Assembly (NCBI GenBank): GCA_913063405.1
Contig: CAJXZB010000027.1
Coordinates: forward strand, 1 to 44,770
Direction: 5' to 3'
Source: an uncultured Ulvibacter sp.
Lineage (GTDB): Bacteria; Bacteroidota; Bacteroidia; Flavobacteriales; Flavobacteriaceae
Length of the DNA: 44,770 bases
Of this stretch, positions 35,606-44,028 are shown piece after piece. The translations under genes were made by a program, and so were the position numbers. The notes under the pieces were generated by a model that saw only the letters and a list, made by a program, of their open reading frames with translations, was not told the origin of the DNA and made no database searches. The first letter of the stretch is position 1. Each line of letters begins with the position of its first letter.

Positions 35606-36991
35606 ATGAAGATTGAACAAATTTATACAGGATGCTTATCACAAGGTGCTTACTATATTGAAAGTAACGGAGAGGTGGCGATTATTGATCCTTTAAGAGA
35701 AGTTTCGCCTTATATAGAGCGCGCTGAAAGGGATAATGCCTCCATCAAGTATGTTTTTGAAACACATTTTCATGCAGATTTTGTAAGTGGTCATTTAACA
35801 TTATCTAAGAGAACGGGAGCTCCAATTGTTTACGGTCCTAATGCAAATCCATCGTTTACGGCGATTATAGCTGAGGATAATCAAGAGTTTAAAGTTGGGA
35901 ATTTAACTATTATTGTTTTACACACACCGGGTCATACCATGGAGAGTACGACCTATCTTTTGAAAGATGAAACAGGAAAAGACCACGCCATATTTACTGG
36001 TGACACATTATTTTTAGGGGATGTTGGAAGACCGGATTTGGCTCAAAAAGGAAATGAAGTTACGCAGGAAGATCTTGCCGGTATTTTGTATGATAGCCTG
36101 CGAAACAAAATTATGATTTTACCCGATGATGTAATTGTATATCCAGCCCATGGAGCCGGTTCTGCTTGTGGAAAGCACATGATGAAGGAAACAGTTGATA
36201 CATTGGGAAACCAAAAAGGTATGAATTATGCACTACGGGCTAATATGACTAAGTCTGAGTTTATAACTGAAGTTACTGATGGCCTTTTGCCCCCCCCCTC
36301 GTATTTTCCTCTTAATGTCCAAATGAATAAAGAGGGATACGATCATATTGAAGATATAATTGCCCGAGGCAGTAAAAAATTAAATCCTGAAGCTTTTGAA
36401 CAGCTCGCAAACGAAACGGGGGCTGTGATTCTAGATGTTAGAAATCAGGTAGAATTTATGGTAGGCCATGTCCCTAATTCTATTTTCATTGGTATTGATG
36501 GGGGATTTGCTCCTTGGGTTGGTGCATTAATTGCAGATGTTGAGCAACCTATATTGTTAGTCGTTCCTGAAGGGAGAGAGGAAGAAACAATAACACGATT
36601 GTCGCGTGTTGGTTTTGACAATACATTAGGATATTTAGATGGAGGTATTAAAACTTGGCAGGCTTCAGAAAGAGAAACAGCTTCTATAAAATTTATCTCT
36701 GCTGAAACTTTAAAGAATTTGATGGAATCTTCCGAAGTTCCAATTTTTGATGTTCGTAAAGGTGGGGAGTTTGCAGGAGCGCATATTCCAAAAGCGAAGC
36801 ACACTTCTTTAGAAATAATAAATCAACATTTAAATGAATTCCCAACAGGTGTGCCTTTTTATGTGCATTGTGCTGGAGGATATCGCTCTGTTATTGCCGC
36901 ATCTATTTTAAAGAATCGTGGGATTCACAATGCGATTGATGTCGTGGGTGGATTTGAAGCAATTGAGGAAGCTGGAATAGAAGTAATTTAA
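35606..36991 (+). CDS. MBL-fold hydrolase with two rhodanese domains (persulfide dioxygenase-like)
   Basis: This 461-residue fusion probably oxidises or transfers persulfide sulfur. The N-terminal metallo-beta-lactamase domain (about 1-245) has THFHADF (His54, His56, Asp58; Phe replaces the second-metal His, as expected for mononuclear iron persulfide dioxygenases), HTPGHTMEST, and TGDTLFLGDVGRPDL. Two rhodanese domains follow (about 258-345 and 360-461). The first lacks the catalytic Cys (LVVPEGRE in its place); the second has Cys422 in HCAGGYRS. Architecture resembles CstB/PDO-rhodanese fusions. A run of nine C in codons for Pro-Pro-Pro lies at 36290-36298. Confidence 0.88.
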   Translation: MKIEQIYTGCLSQGAYYIESNGEVAIIDPLREVSPYIERAERDNASIKYVFETHFHADFVSGHLTLSKRTGAPIVYGPNANPSFTAIIAEDNQEFKVGNLTIIVLHTPGHTMESTTYLLKDETGKDHAIFTGDTLFLGDVGRPDLAQKGNEVTQEDLAGILYDSLRNKIMILPDDVIVYPAHGAGSACGKHMMKETVDTLGNQKGMNYALRANMTKSEFITEVTDGLLPPPSYFPLNVQMNKEGYDHIEDIIARGSKKLNPEAFEQLANETGAVILDVRNQVEFMVGHVPNSIFIGIDGGFAPWVGALIADVEQPILLVVPEGREEETITRLSRVGFDNTLGYLDGGIKTWQASERETASIKFISAETLKNLMESSEVPIFDVRKGGEFAGAHIPKAKHTSLEIINQHLNEFPTGVPFYVHCAGGYRSVIAASILKNRGIHNAIDVVGGFEAIEEAGIEVI

Positions 36992-37000
36992 TTGGAACTC

Positions 37001-37324
37001 TTACTTTTTAAGGAGTTTGAGTGTTTCTTTTTCATTGTCATTTGTGATTAGAGTGGCGAAATAGAGTCCTTTTAAAATTGATGAAAGATCGATTTCCCTA
37101 ATAGGATTGTTGTGTGTTTTTAATTCCAAAATATTTCTACCTTTTATATCTAGAAGATTAAATTGGACTACGAATTTGTTAGATTCAATATAGAGTTTAT
37201 CAACAACCGGATTAGGATACAGCTTATTTTTAAATGGCGTATTATTTGAGACATCTAAAATTCCAATATTAAAATCGTGCGAAACTGTTTGCCCTAAATA
37301 ATTGGAGCCGACACCATTGTATTA
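37001..37324 (-). pseudogene. Orphan T9SS C-terminal sorting domain fragment
   Basis: From TAC 37321 to TAA 37001-37003 the minus strand encodes about 107 residues with no start codon: GVGSNYLGQTVSHDFNIG, then the T9SS type A sorting domain with LYPNPVVDKLYIESN, FNLLDIKGRNI and ILKGLYFATLITN. An in-frame TAA lies directly upstream. The N-terminal body of the protein is missing, so this is the tail of a deleted secreted protein. It converges with the MBL gene. Confidence 0.8.
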
Positions 37325-37326
37325 AC

Positions 37327-37822
37327 CTAAAACGCCTCACACCATGGAAAACTACGTTTTCCGAATTAGGAGAGAATGGGGTATGCTACCCAGGCTTTTG
37401 GTTTTACCAATGGAGTTGGAATTCACGCGGTGGATTTTAATAGCAATCTTTATCCGGATTTATACTTTAGTAATTATCAAGAAGCCGATGACCAGCTTTT
37501 CTTTTCTGAAGATGCTCTAGCAGCCATAGAATTTGGGTTGAAGAGTCAATTTCGAACGTACCCAAATCTAGTAGTGGATGCCTTCACAATTGAGGCGGAT
37601 CTTTTATCATCGTATTCAAGCCTTAACATACGACTATGTGATGTTTCGGGTAAAGTAGTAAATGAACTATTTGGAATTGAATCAAGTAATAATCATTTGT
37701 ATGTGGAACTGAATATTTCCAGTTTGAATTCAGGCACGTATTTCTACACGGTATTTAATGAAATTACGAAACTATTTAATAACAAGTTAATCAAGTTATA
37801 TCATTTATCCATGGCATTTTAG
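37327..37822 (+). pseudogene. Remnant of an FG-GAP/VCBS-type T9SS protein
   Basis: One frame from 37327 gives TPWKTTFSELGENG; a shift at about 37376-37384 leads into GYATQAFGFTNGVGIHAVDF and YPDLYFSNYQEADDQLFFSED, which resembles an FG-GAP repeat whose calcium Asp residues are partly lost (NSN for DxD). It is joined abruptly to a sorting-domain-like tail: YPNLVVDAFTIEAD (YPNP altered), LCDVSGKVVNEL and LNSGTYFYTV. The 149-residue open part (from 37376) has no signal peptide. It looks like an internally deleted, frameshifted relic of a secreted protein, meeting the minus-strand relic at about 37325. Confidence 0.7.
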
Positions 37823-37866
37823 TAGCTTTATAAATAAGCAACTAATCATTTATATTAATAGTCATT

Positions 37867-38271
37867 ATGGAAACTTACCTTAGGGATACTAGTCAGAAGC
37901 TTGTAAAAATTCAAATCCAGGCAGGAGTTGTTGGGATTGCTGAAACAAGGGTTTTTTTGCGATATCCAGGAAAAAATTTCAAGCGAATTCTAAAATCTGA
38001 ATCTTTTTCTGGCGGGAATATTCCTTTATCTAAGGTGGATGTCAACAATAACCTTTTGAACGCAACTTTGCGAATCAATACATCCATTAGTCTTGAGAAC
38101 ATACCGAATGAACACCGAAAGGCAGCGGTTAAAACTATATTGATGATTGATACACTCGTAGGTGGTCCTGAGGGATCAAAATCATTTATGAGTAAGGAGT
38201 CTGAAATATTGGTAGATAATCCGACAGATCCCCTTCATGTAGAAATAACAAAGAGAATACGATTGATATGA
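37867..38271 (+). CDS. Unrecognised 134-residue protein, first of a coupled pair
   Basis: I do not recognise this family. It has no signal peptide or membrane helix, is rich in beta-forming segments (KLVKIQIQAGVVGIAETRVFL near the N-terminus, LLNATLRINTSISL in the middle), and contains a Gly-rich GGPEGSK loop. It is probably cytoplasmic and beta-rich. The stop overlaps the start of the next gene (ATGA at 38268-38271), so the two are translationally coupled and likely work together. Confidence 0.8.
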   Translation: METYLRDTSQKLVKIQIQAGVVGIAETRVFLRYPGKNFKRILKSESFSGGNIPLSKVDVNNNLLNATLRINTSISLENIPNEHRKAAVKTILMIDTLVGGPEGSKSFMSKESEILVDNPTDPLHVEITKRIRLI

Positions 38272-39464
38272 AAAAAAAAGAAATATCATTATTGCTGTTA
38301 CTTCTGGCCTATTCGATGTTTGGCCAAGATAAAGAAACGGCTTCTTTCATAGGATTTTCTATGACGGACCTAGAGATCCCTAATAGCGCGGCTTTTGTGC
38401 TTTTGGATGCGGCTCCAGAGACCATACAAAGACCTAATTCAACTAAGGCATTTGGTTTAAGTTTACTACAAGATATTGCCACAGATGGAATTTTAAAAAA
38501 TATCGCGATTGAGGCTACACCGTTTTGGCTCACTCAGAATAGAAACAGATCTGCCTTAAAGTATTATGGAGTGGATAAATCTGGGGTACAGAATCCATTT
38601 TCTAAATTAAAGTTGGCTTCATTTTCTGCTGCTTACGTAAAAGATACTGATTCTATAGTAAATGTTGCTATTGGAGGAAGAGTTACACTCTTTGAGTTAA
38701 AACGGAAAACTATAGTTCTTGAATATTTGAGTACTTATAAGGAAATTGAAAATTTGATTTCGCATGTTTCAGATGTAGTGGAAGAAGAGTACGATGCAAA
38801 AAACCCGGAACCAGATTGCTTCGGAGAACCTAATTGCGATAAGATATTGGATGAATGGGATCAAAAGCGTAATGAATACAAAAAGATGATTCGAAATAGA
38901 ATCACATTAGATGGGGGCCAATCGCTAATGGATGAGGTAGATGATTCGAAAGGTTATTCAGAAAAAATGGAAGAGATTGTACAAACCAAACCTTGGTTGG
39001 CAGTGGATTTGGCTGCAGCATATAACCATCGCATAATGAATAACGAATTCAATAATAATAAATTTGGACGAATAGGAATGTGGGGTACAGTTGCCTTAAA
39101 CACGAAATGGGAATCTGATAATTATATTAATTTTTATGGCTTTGTTCGTTACTTAATGGAAAGTGAGAATGAGGCTCTAAATAATGTTGCTCCCGATGAT
39201 CGTTTTAATGCTTTTGATATTGGGGTTAAAGGTGAGTTCGAATTAGCAAAATTGACCGTTGGATACGAATATATAAGTAGGTCAGGAGATTTAGAGGGAT
39301 ATCGCTCCGCTGGAACTATAAAGTATCAACTTCTTGAAAATATATTTCTAACAGGTTCCTTCGGAAATAATTTTGAAAAAAAAGACGATCTTATTTCCTT
39401 ATTTGGAATACAATGGGGCGTGAATAACTCGAATCAGAAACTCGGTGTTACAAATAATTTTTAA
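38268..39464 (+). CDS. Unrecognised exported 398-residue protein, possible outer-membrane barrel
   Basis: A signal peptide (MKKKEISLLLLLLAYSMFGQ) precedes a 378-residue mature protein that I cannot assign. The C-terminal half alternates short polar turns with beta segments (INFYGFVRYLMES, AFDIGVKGEFELA, LTVGYEYISRSG, TIKYQLLENIFLTGSF), the look of a beta-barrel. The middle is charged and helical, with a CFGEPNC pair that might form a disulfide. It ends in LGVTNNF, an aromatic terminal residue as in barrel proteins. It is translationally coupled to the gene before it. Confidence 0.82.
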   Translation: MKKKEISLLLLLLAYSMFGQDKETASFIGFSMTDLEIPNSAAFVLLDAAPETIQRPNSTKAFGLSLLQDIATDGILKNIAIEATPFWLTQNRNRSALKYYGVDKSGVQNPFSKLKLASFSAAYVKDTDSIVNVAIGGRVTLFELKRKTIVLEYLSTYKEIENLISHVSDVVEEEYDAKNPEPDCFGEPNCDKILDEWDQKRNEYKKMIRNRITLDGGQSLMDEVDDSKGYSEKMEEIVQTKPWLAVDLAAAYNHRIMNNEFNNNKFGRIGMWGTVALNTKWESDNYINFYGFVRYLMESENEALNNVAPDDRFNAFDIGVKGEFELAKLTVGYEYISRSGDLEGYRSAGTIKYQLLENIFLTGSFGNNFEKKDDLISLFGIQWGVNNSNQKLGVTNNF

Positions 39465-39484
39465 GACTAGTTCTTTTTAAAGGC

Positions 39485-39856
39485 TTAATACTGTTCTTCC
39501 GAACGCTCAAAATGCAAGGTAAATTTTTCTTTCCTACCTGATTTAGAATAATCACTGAAGTGAACATTTACAAGTTTCAGAACACCACGATTTCCATTGG
39601 TATGCTTTGAAACAAGAAAAGCCGAAGAAAATGACTTTTTACTATTAGAGGCATCGGCAATATTTTGAGAATTGCTGCCAATTTTTCTTTCAATTGAATA
39701 AACTCCAGACTGTCCAAGTACCATATCCGCTTTCTTAAGCGTAAGACTCGAAGTTAGCTCGGAAGCGTTCAAATTAGAAATATCTAATCTAATTTCTTGA
39801 GCAAATGCCGCTATTCCAATAAAAAGAAAGGCAATTAAAAGTAGATTTTTTTTCAT
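39485..39856 (-). CDS. Unrecognised small secreted protein
   Basis: This 123-residue protein has a signal peptide ending IGIAAFAQ. The mature part is beta-rich and basic and contains no Cys. I find no known family. It converges with the preceding exported protein (20 bases between stops) and has its own promoter element at 39888. The C-terminal half (GVLKLVNVHFSDYSKSG then EKFTLHFERSEEQY) looks like two paired strands. Function is unknown. Confidence 0.78.
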   Translation of the reverse strand: MKKNLLLIAFLFIGIAAFAQEIRLDISNLNASELTSSLTLKKADMVLGQSGVYSIERKIGSNSQNIADASNSKKSFSSAFLVSKHTNGNRGVLKLVNVHFSDYSKSGRKEKFTLHFERSEEQY

Positions 39857-39887
39857 GTCAATGATTTAAGGGGGTACTATTTCGAAC

Positions 39888-39895
39888 CAAATATA
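39888..39895 (-). promoter_or_regulatory. -7 element TATATTTG of the small secreted protein gene
   Basis: Read on the minus strand it fits TAnnTTTG and lies 32 bases upstream of the ATG at 39856. Confidence 0.55.
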
Positions 39896-40013
39896 CTTTT
39901 TTATTGGTAAAATCCGATTTTAATGTAATCAAAATTGGAAGATTCGAAAATAAAACCGTTAGAAGTATACGATTTATAAGGAGATAGAAACTCTAGCTGT
40001 CAATTTCGTTTAA

Positions 40014-40047
40014 AAGAGCCACGGCCTTAGACAGTGGCCCTTTTTTT
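40014..40047 (+). terminator. Weak terminator-like hairpin
   Basis: GCCAC pairs with GTGGC across an 11-base loop and is followed by CC and seven T. No plus-strand gene ends close upstream, so it may be a relic or serve a lost transcript. Confidence 0.35.
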
Positions 40048-40111
40048 GTACACTAAAGTGATTTTTATCATGTTTTTTATTTGAAAGGAATATTGATTCT
40101 GGCAATTAATT

Positions 40112-40315
40112 ATGAAATATATAAGTATGACTATTTTAATTCAATATGTGAAAATGCCAGACAGTGAAACCTTTACTTAGGTATTATCCAAATCACCCGA
40201 AAAGTGAGTTAGGGGCTATAAGATAAAGTTTTACTATTCAGCCGATTCTAATGGAGTAAAGAAAAAGAAATCATTAACGGAAATAATTATGCAGGCACTG
40301 CGTAAGAAAAAATAG
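40112..40315 (+). pseudogene. Possible dead small gene with TAG and TGA in frame
   Basis: From ATG 40112 one frame reads 67 codons to TAG 40313-40315, interrupted at codon 23 (TAG 40178-40180) and codon 32 (TGA 40205-40207). The 3' part (KIKFYYSADSNGV, then a Lys run and LTEIIMQALRKK) reads like protein and is followed by a good terminator. I do not recognise it. The frame could also be chance in AT-rich DNA. Confidence 0.3.
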
Positions 40316-40341
40316 TATTCTCTTTATAAAGGCATTAAAAA

Positions 40342-40369
40342 AAAAAGCCCTCTGGAACGAGGGCTTTTT
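40342..40369 (+). terminator. Rho-independent terminator after the possible dead small gene
   Basis: AAAAAGCCCTC (40342-40352) pairs with GAGGGCTTTTT (40359-40369) around TGGAAC. It is the best evidence that something was once transcribed across 40112-40315. Confidence 0.8.
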
Positions 40370-40687
40370 AAGTCTTGAAGAAAAACTTCCCAGTTAATCT
40401 ATCACTGAATAATAATTCAAAGCTAGGCTACCAAGGTGTCATTTACAACAGGAAAAACCCTGTTTTTGATATGGACTAAAACCTAGATTAGCCTAAGTGA
40501 TTAAAAATCAATATGTTAAAATAGATTAAAAAAAAGACCAACAATTCTCAATTTATTTAAGGATAAACAATTAGTTTTGGACTCCTCCCTAGTTAATTAT
40601 TTCGAAGTTAGCCTTCGTTGATGTGAAAACTTGTTTCGTATTGACGTAATTAATTTGTATTTAATTTTTAATGATAACACAAAATCT

Positions 40688-43600
40688 ATGAGACACCTAG
40701 TATTGATCTTTTTTTTTATCTTACCTTTCTCGTCTTTTGGACAGGCAATAGAATTGCCCAAAATTCTGCCACCTTCACCAAATGCGGCATCGTTAGGAGA
40801 CTATGGGCAAGTTCCCGTTGGTCTGTTTACAGGAACCCCACAAGTTAATATTCCTCTTTATGAGCTAAATGAAGGGAGGCTGAAAGTTCCTATTGGATTA
40901 CACTATAGTTCCAATGGAATAAGAGTTGATGAAATTGCTTCAAATGTGGGGCTAGGATGGAGCCTAAATGCAGGAGGAATAATCACTAGAGTAATTAGGG
41001 ACGATGCGGATGAATCATACACCCTTCCTCTTCCAAGTAATTTTCCAGATGGTTTTACCCAAGAAATACTTACCTATCTAGAAAACGCTACCGATCCAGA
41101 AAGTGGATATGATACATTTTCCGATTTATATTCTTTTAATTTTAACGGATATTCAGGGAAATTTTATTTAAGCGAAAGTAGACAGCCAATATTAATTAGC
41201 CCTTCTCCTTTAAAAATAGAAAAGACACCTAACTCCTATTTTGCTTTCAAGGTTACAGATCCAAGTGGAATAGTTTATTGGTTTGGCAATCAGAACGCTA
41301 CAGAAACATCAATGTATCAACATATTGGTACTGGTCAACACGGTTGGAGTTTAGAGAGTCCTACTAGCTGGTATTTAAGCAAAATTGAGAGTCCGTTTGG
41401 AGAGCAGTTAGATTTCACCTACAATAATTTTAATAAAATATATTTCACCTCCTTATCACAAAGTGTAGTGAGGCAAGCAGATGGACAACATTCTGGAGTT
41501 GCAGAAAATTTAATTCAAACAAGATCTAACACAGCTTTTGCTCAGTTGAGTTCTATTGTAAGTAGTAACGGACAAATTGATTTTTCATACGCACCCAATA
41601 CTAGTGGATTTGACCAACTAGATAGTATTGAGATAAAAAAGAGTGATGGTTCATTAGTAAAGAAGTTTAATTTAGATTATCAAATTGTAAGTTCTTCATT
41701 GGTTAACCTAAAAAATTTACACATTCCTTATTTGGATGCGTATGAAAAGAGACTGTTTTTAAGTAGTGTTATTGAAGAAGGAACCGACGGCTTAACAGAA
41801 AACCCATATTTATTATCTTATTACAATCCAGATGAACTTCCTCCAAGGTTTTCTTATGCTCAAGATTATTGGGGGTACTTTAATGGAGTGACAACCAATG
41901 AGTATCTGGTAAGTGAAGATGATTATTTTTTTGAAGAGAACTCTAATACCTTGCTTTTACATTCTATTTTTAGTGATCTCAATGGAGATAAAAAACCTAA
42001 TGGTAGTTTTGGAGTTAATGGTCTTTTGAAAAAAATCATCTATCCTACCAAAGGATACAATGAGCTATTTTACGAACCCCATTCTTATTATGGAACCCAA
42101 TTGATTCCGCCACCTTCCACAAGTGTAGGGTTACACCCCAATGGACACTTAGAGAGTTGTGATGACGACTGGCCAGTAAATGAAATGACTAAGTCGATAA
42201 CGATTGGCCCTATACCTTTTACACATTCTAGTGTGGAGTACCCTGAATTGTTCAATGAAGTAAAAGTCCCTATATATATATCAGCTGGAACTACTCCTTG
42301 TTGGGAATGTGATGGTTCCGACTGGCCCAATCAATGGATTAGAGGCTCTTTAGCAGTTGTAAATGCTAATACTGGTGGATATGAGAAACTATACCATAAG
42401 ATTTCTGCTGATGTGTTTATTGAAGTTTCGCAACCCTATGTTTTTTTAGAAAGCGGTAATCAATCACAACTATATGCGGATTTAGAAGAAGGAAAAACAT
42501 ATACTTTTATTGCTAAAGTATTTAGAGAGTGCGTCCGAGCTGATATAAGTTTTTCATATTATGATGAATTGCCTCAAGAAGTAGATACAAATATTGAAGT
42601 TGGAGGTTTAAGATTACAAAAGGTGATTACATCAGAAGATAATAATATTGAACAAGTGAAAAATTATCATTATGGCGATTTTTCTTGTCTTGATTGTTCG
42701 AGCGGAATTACCGATTCTCCAAGACCCGCTATAACTTATACAAAAGAAACGACTGATACTTGGGGTAATATTTGGCATGAAGTGGATATATTGACATTGT
42801 CATCTTCAACTCTCTATGATCTTTATAGTAAGCAAGGTCATCAGATTGGATATCCTTCTGTAATTGAAGAGATTGGAAATGATTTTAGTGGGGGAGGTAT
42901 CTTTCATGAGTTTATGATCTCTCCAAATATCTTACCAACATCCATTTTTGGACTTAATGTACCGGGAACTCCTTTTACAACAAGCTTTGGGACGGGAGAA
43001 GAACTGCAAACACAATCATTTAAGAAAAGTAACGGAGAGTATATTACCCTAAAGAAAACTCTTAATAGCTACTACAATAACCCTATTCTAAATCAAGAAC
43101 AATCTCTTTATGGTATACGTTTACGTGATGTATTCACTCATCTAAATTCCCAGAGTTTGACAGAAAAAATTCAAAGTTTTGATATTATGGAGTATTTAAA
43201 TCGTTCTCAATGGCATTATTTGTCATCTTCAATAACTAAACAATACGATCAAAATGGAGAAAACCCTATTGAAACAACCACAAGTTATGTCTATGACAAT
43301 CCAGATCATTTACAACCTACGAAAGTAATTACTACAACTAGCGATAATAAAACAATCGTTACTACAACAGACTATCCACATGATGCAGAAGTTTCTGGTG
43401 ACCCCTATATGTCTAACCTTAGAAATGCCAACCGCATTGCTGAACCTATCCAGGTTAAGCAATACCGAGGTGATGGAACAGGAGGAAATTTATCGCTGCT
43501 AAACACTCAAAAAACGGAATACAATGATTTTAGTGGATTAATTCTACCTAAGACTGTTAAAGTGGCTAAAGGAGATGTGACAACAAGTAACCCCTTAGAA

Positions 43601-44014
43601 GATCGTTTAATTTATCATAGTTATGATGGGAAAGGTAATATAAGAGAAGTCTCAAAGGCTGATGGAACAAGAATTGTCTATGTTATGGGATATGATTTTA
43701 CTTTGCCCGTTGCCAAATTAGAGAACACTACTGTTAGTGTTCTCAATCAAACTCTTTTGGATGCAATTTACGTAGCATCGGGTACTGGAGGAACAGAGAA
43801 TGATTTACTTCTGGCTTTAGCAGATCTAAGAAGTACTCTGCCTAACGCTCAGGTAACTACCTATACATACAAACCATTGATAGGAGCTAGTACAGTCACC
43901 GATCCAGGAGGCTATATAATGACCTATCATTATGATCAGTTTAATCGTCTTGAGTATGTTAAAGATCAACAAGGAAATGTGTTGAGTGAAACCGAGTATA
44001 ATTTTAAAAATTAA
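40688..44014 (+). CDS. Large exported SpvB/TcB-like, YD-repeat protein
   Basis: This 1108-residue secreted protein has a signal peptide (MRHLVLIFFFILPFSSFGQ). Residues about 30-95 match in layout the N-terminus of SpvB/TcB proteins: VPVGLFTGTPQVNIPL, then LKVPIGLHYSSNGI and NVGLGWSLNAGGIITR. A Cys-bearing beta insertion lies at about 485-640 (SCDDDW, CWECDGSDW, FRECVRAD), with FSCLDCSSG soon after. The last 130 residues show YD/RHS-like repeats (YHSYDGKGNIREVSK, TYTYKPLIGASTVTDPGG, YHYDQFNRLEYVKDQQGN). I chose ATG 40688 because the 19 upstream codons do not fit an export signal. It is followed after 14 bases by a DUF6443 RHS gene, probably a partner. No toxin domain is visible here. Confidence 0.85.
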   Translation: MRHLVLIFFFILPFSSFGQAIELPKILPPSPNAASLGDYGQVPVGLFTGTPQVNIPLYELNEGRLKVPIGLHYSSNGIRVDEIASNVGLGWSLNAGGIITRVIRDDADESYTLPLPSNFPDGFTQEILTYLENATDPESGYDTFSDLYSFNFNGYSGKFYLSESRQPILISPSPLKIEKTPNSYFAFKVTDPSGIVYWFGNQNATETSMYQHIGTGQHGWSLESPTSWYLSKIESPFGEQLDFTYNNFNKIYFTSLSQSVVRQADGQHSGVAENLIQTRSNTAFAQLSSIVSSNGQIDFSYAPNTSGFDQLDSIEIKKSDGSLVKKFNLDYQIVSSSLVNLKNLHIPYLDAYEKRLFLSSVIEEGTDGLTENPYLLSYYNPDELPPRFSYAQDYWGYFNGVTTNEYLVSEDDYFFEENSNTLLLHSIFSDLNGDKKPNGSFGVNGLLKKIIYPTKGYNELFYEPHSYYGTQLIPPPSTSVGLHPNGHLESCDDDWPVNEMTKSITIGPIPFTHSSVEYPELFNEVKVPIYISAGTTPCWECDGSDWPNQWIRGSLAVVNANTGGYEKLYHKISADVFIEVSQPYVFLESGNQSQLYADLEEGKTYTFIAKVFRECVRADISFSYYDELPQEVDTNIEVGGLRLQKVITSEDNNIEQVKNYHYGDFSCLDCSSGITDSPRPAITYTKETTDTWGNIWHEVDILTLSSSTLYDLYSKQGHQIGYPSVIEEIGNDFSGGGIFHEFMISPNILPTSIFGLNVPGTPFTTSFGTGEELQTQSFKKSNGEYITLKKTLNSYYNNPILNQEQSLYGIRLRDVFTHLNSQSLTEKIQSFDIMEYLNRSQWHYLSSSITKQYDQNGENPIETTTSYVYDNPDHLQPTKVITTTSDNKTIVTTTDYPHDAEVSGDPYMSNLRNANRIAEPIQVKQYRGDGTGGNLSLLNTQKTEYNDFSGLILPKTVKVAKGDVTTSNPLEDRLIYHSYDGKGNIREVSKADGTRIVYVMGYDFTLPVAKLENTTVSVLNQTLLDAIYVASGTGGTENDLLLALADLRSTLPNAQVTTYTYKPLIGASTVTDPGGYIMTYHYDQFNRLEYVKDQQGNVLSETEYNFKN

Positions 44015-44028
44015 TAAAGGCAACCGCA

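Larger units (their letters stand above)
39896..40687. other. Mostly non-coding stretch before the RHS pair
   Basis: This is about 790 AT-rich bases without an intact gene. It holds a weak hairpin with a T run (40014-40047), a possible dead small gene (40112-40315), a good terminator (40342-40369) and a small hairpin (AACAGG/CCTGTT, 40447-40464). The last 200 bases before the RHS-like gene should carry its promoter, but I see no clear TAnnTTTG element. Confidence 0.6.
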
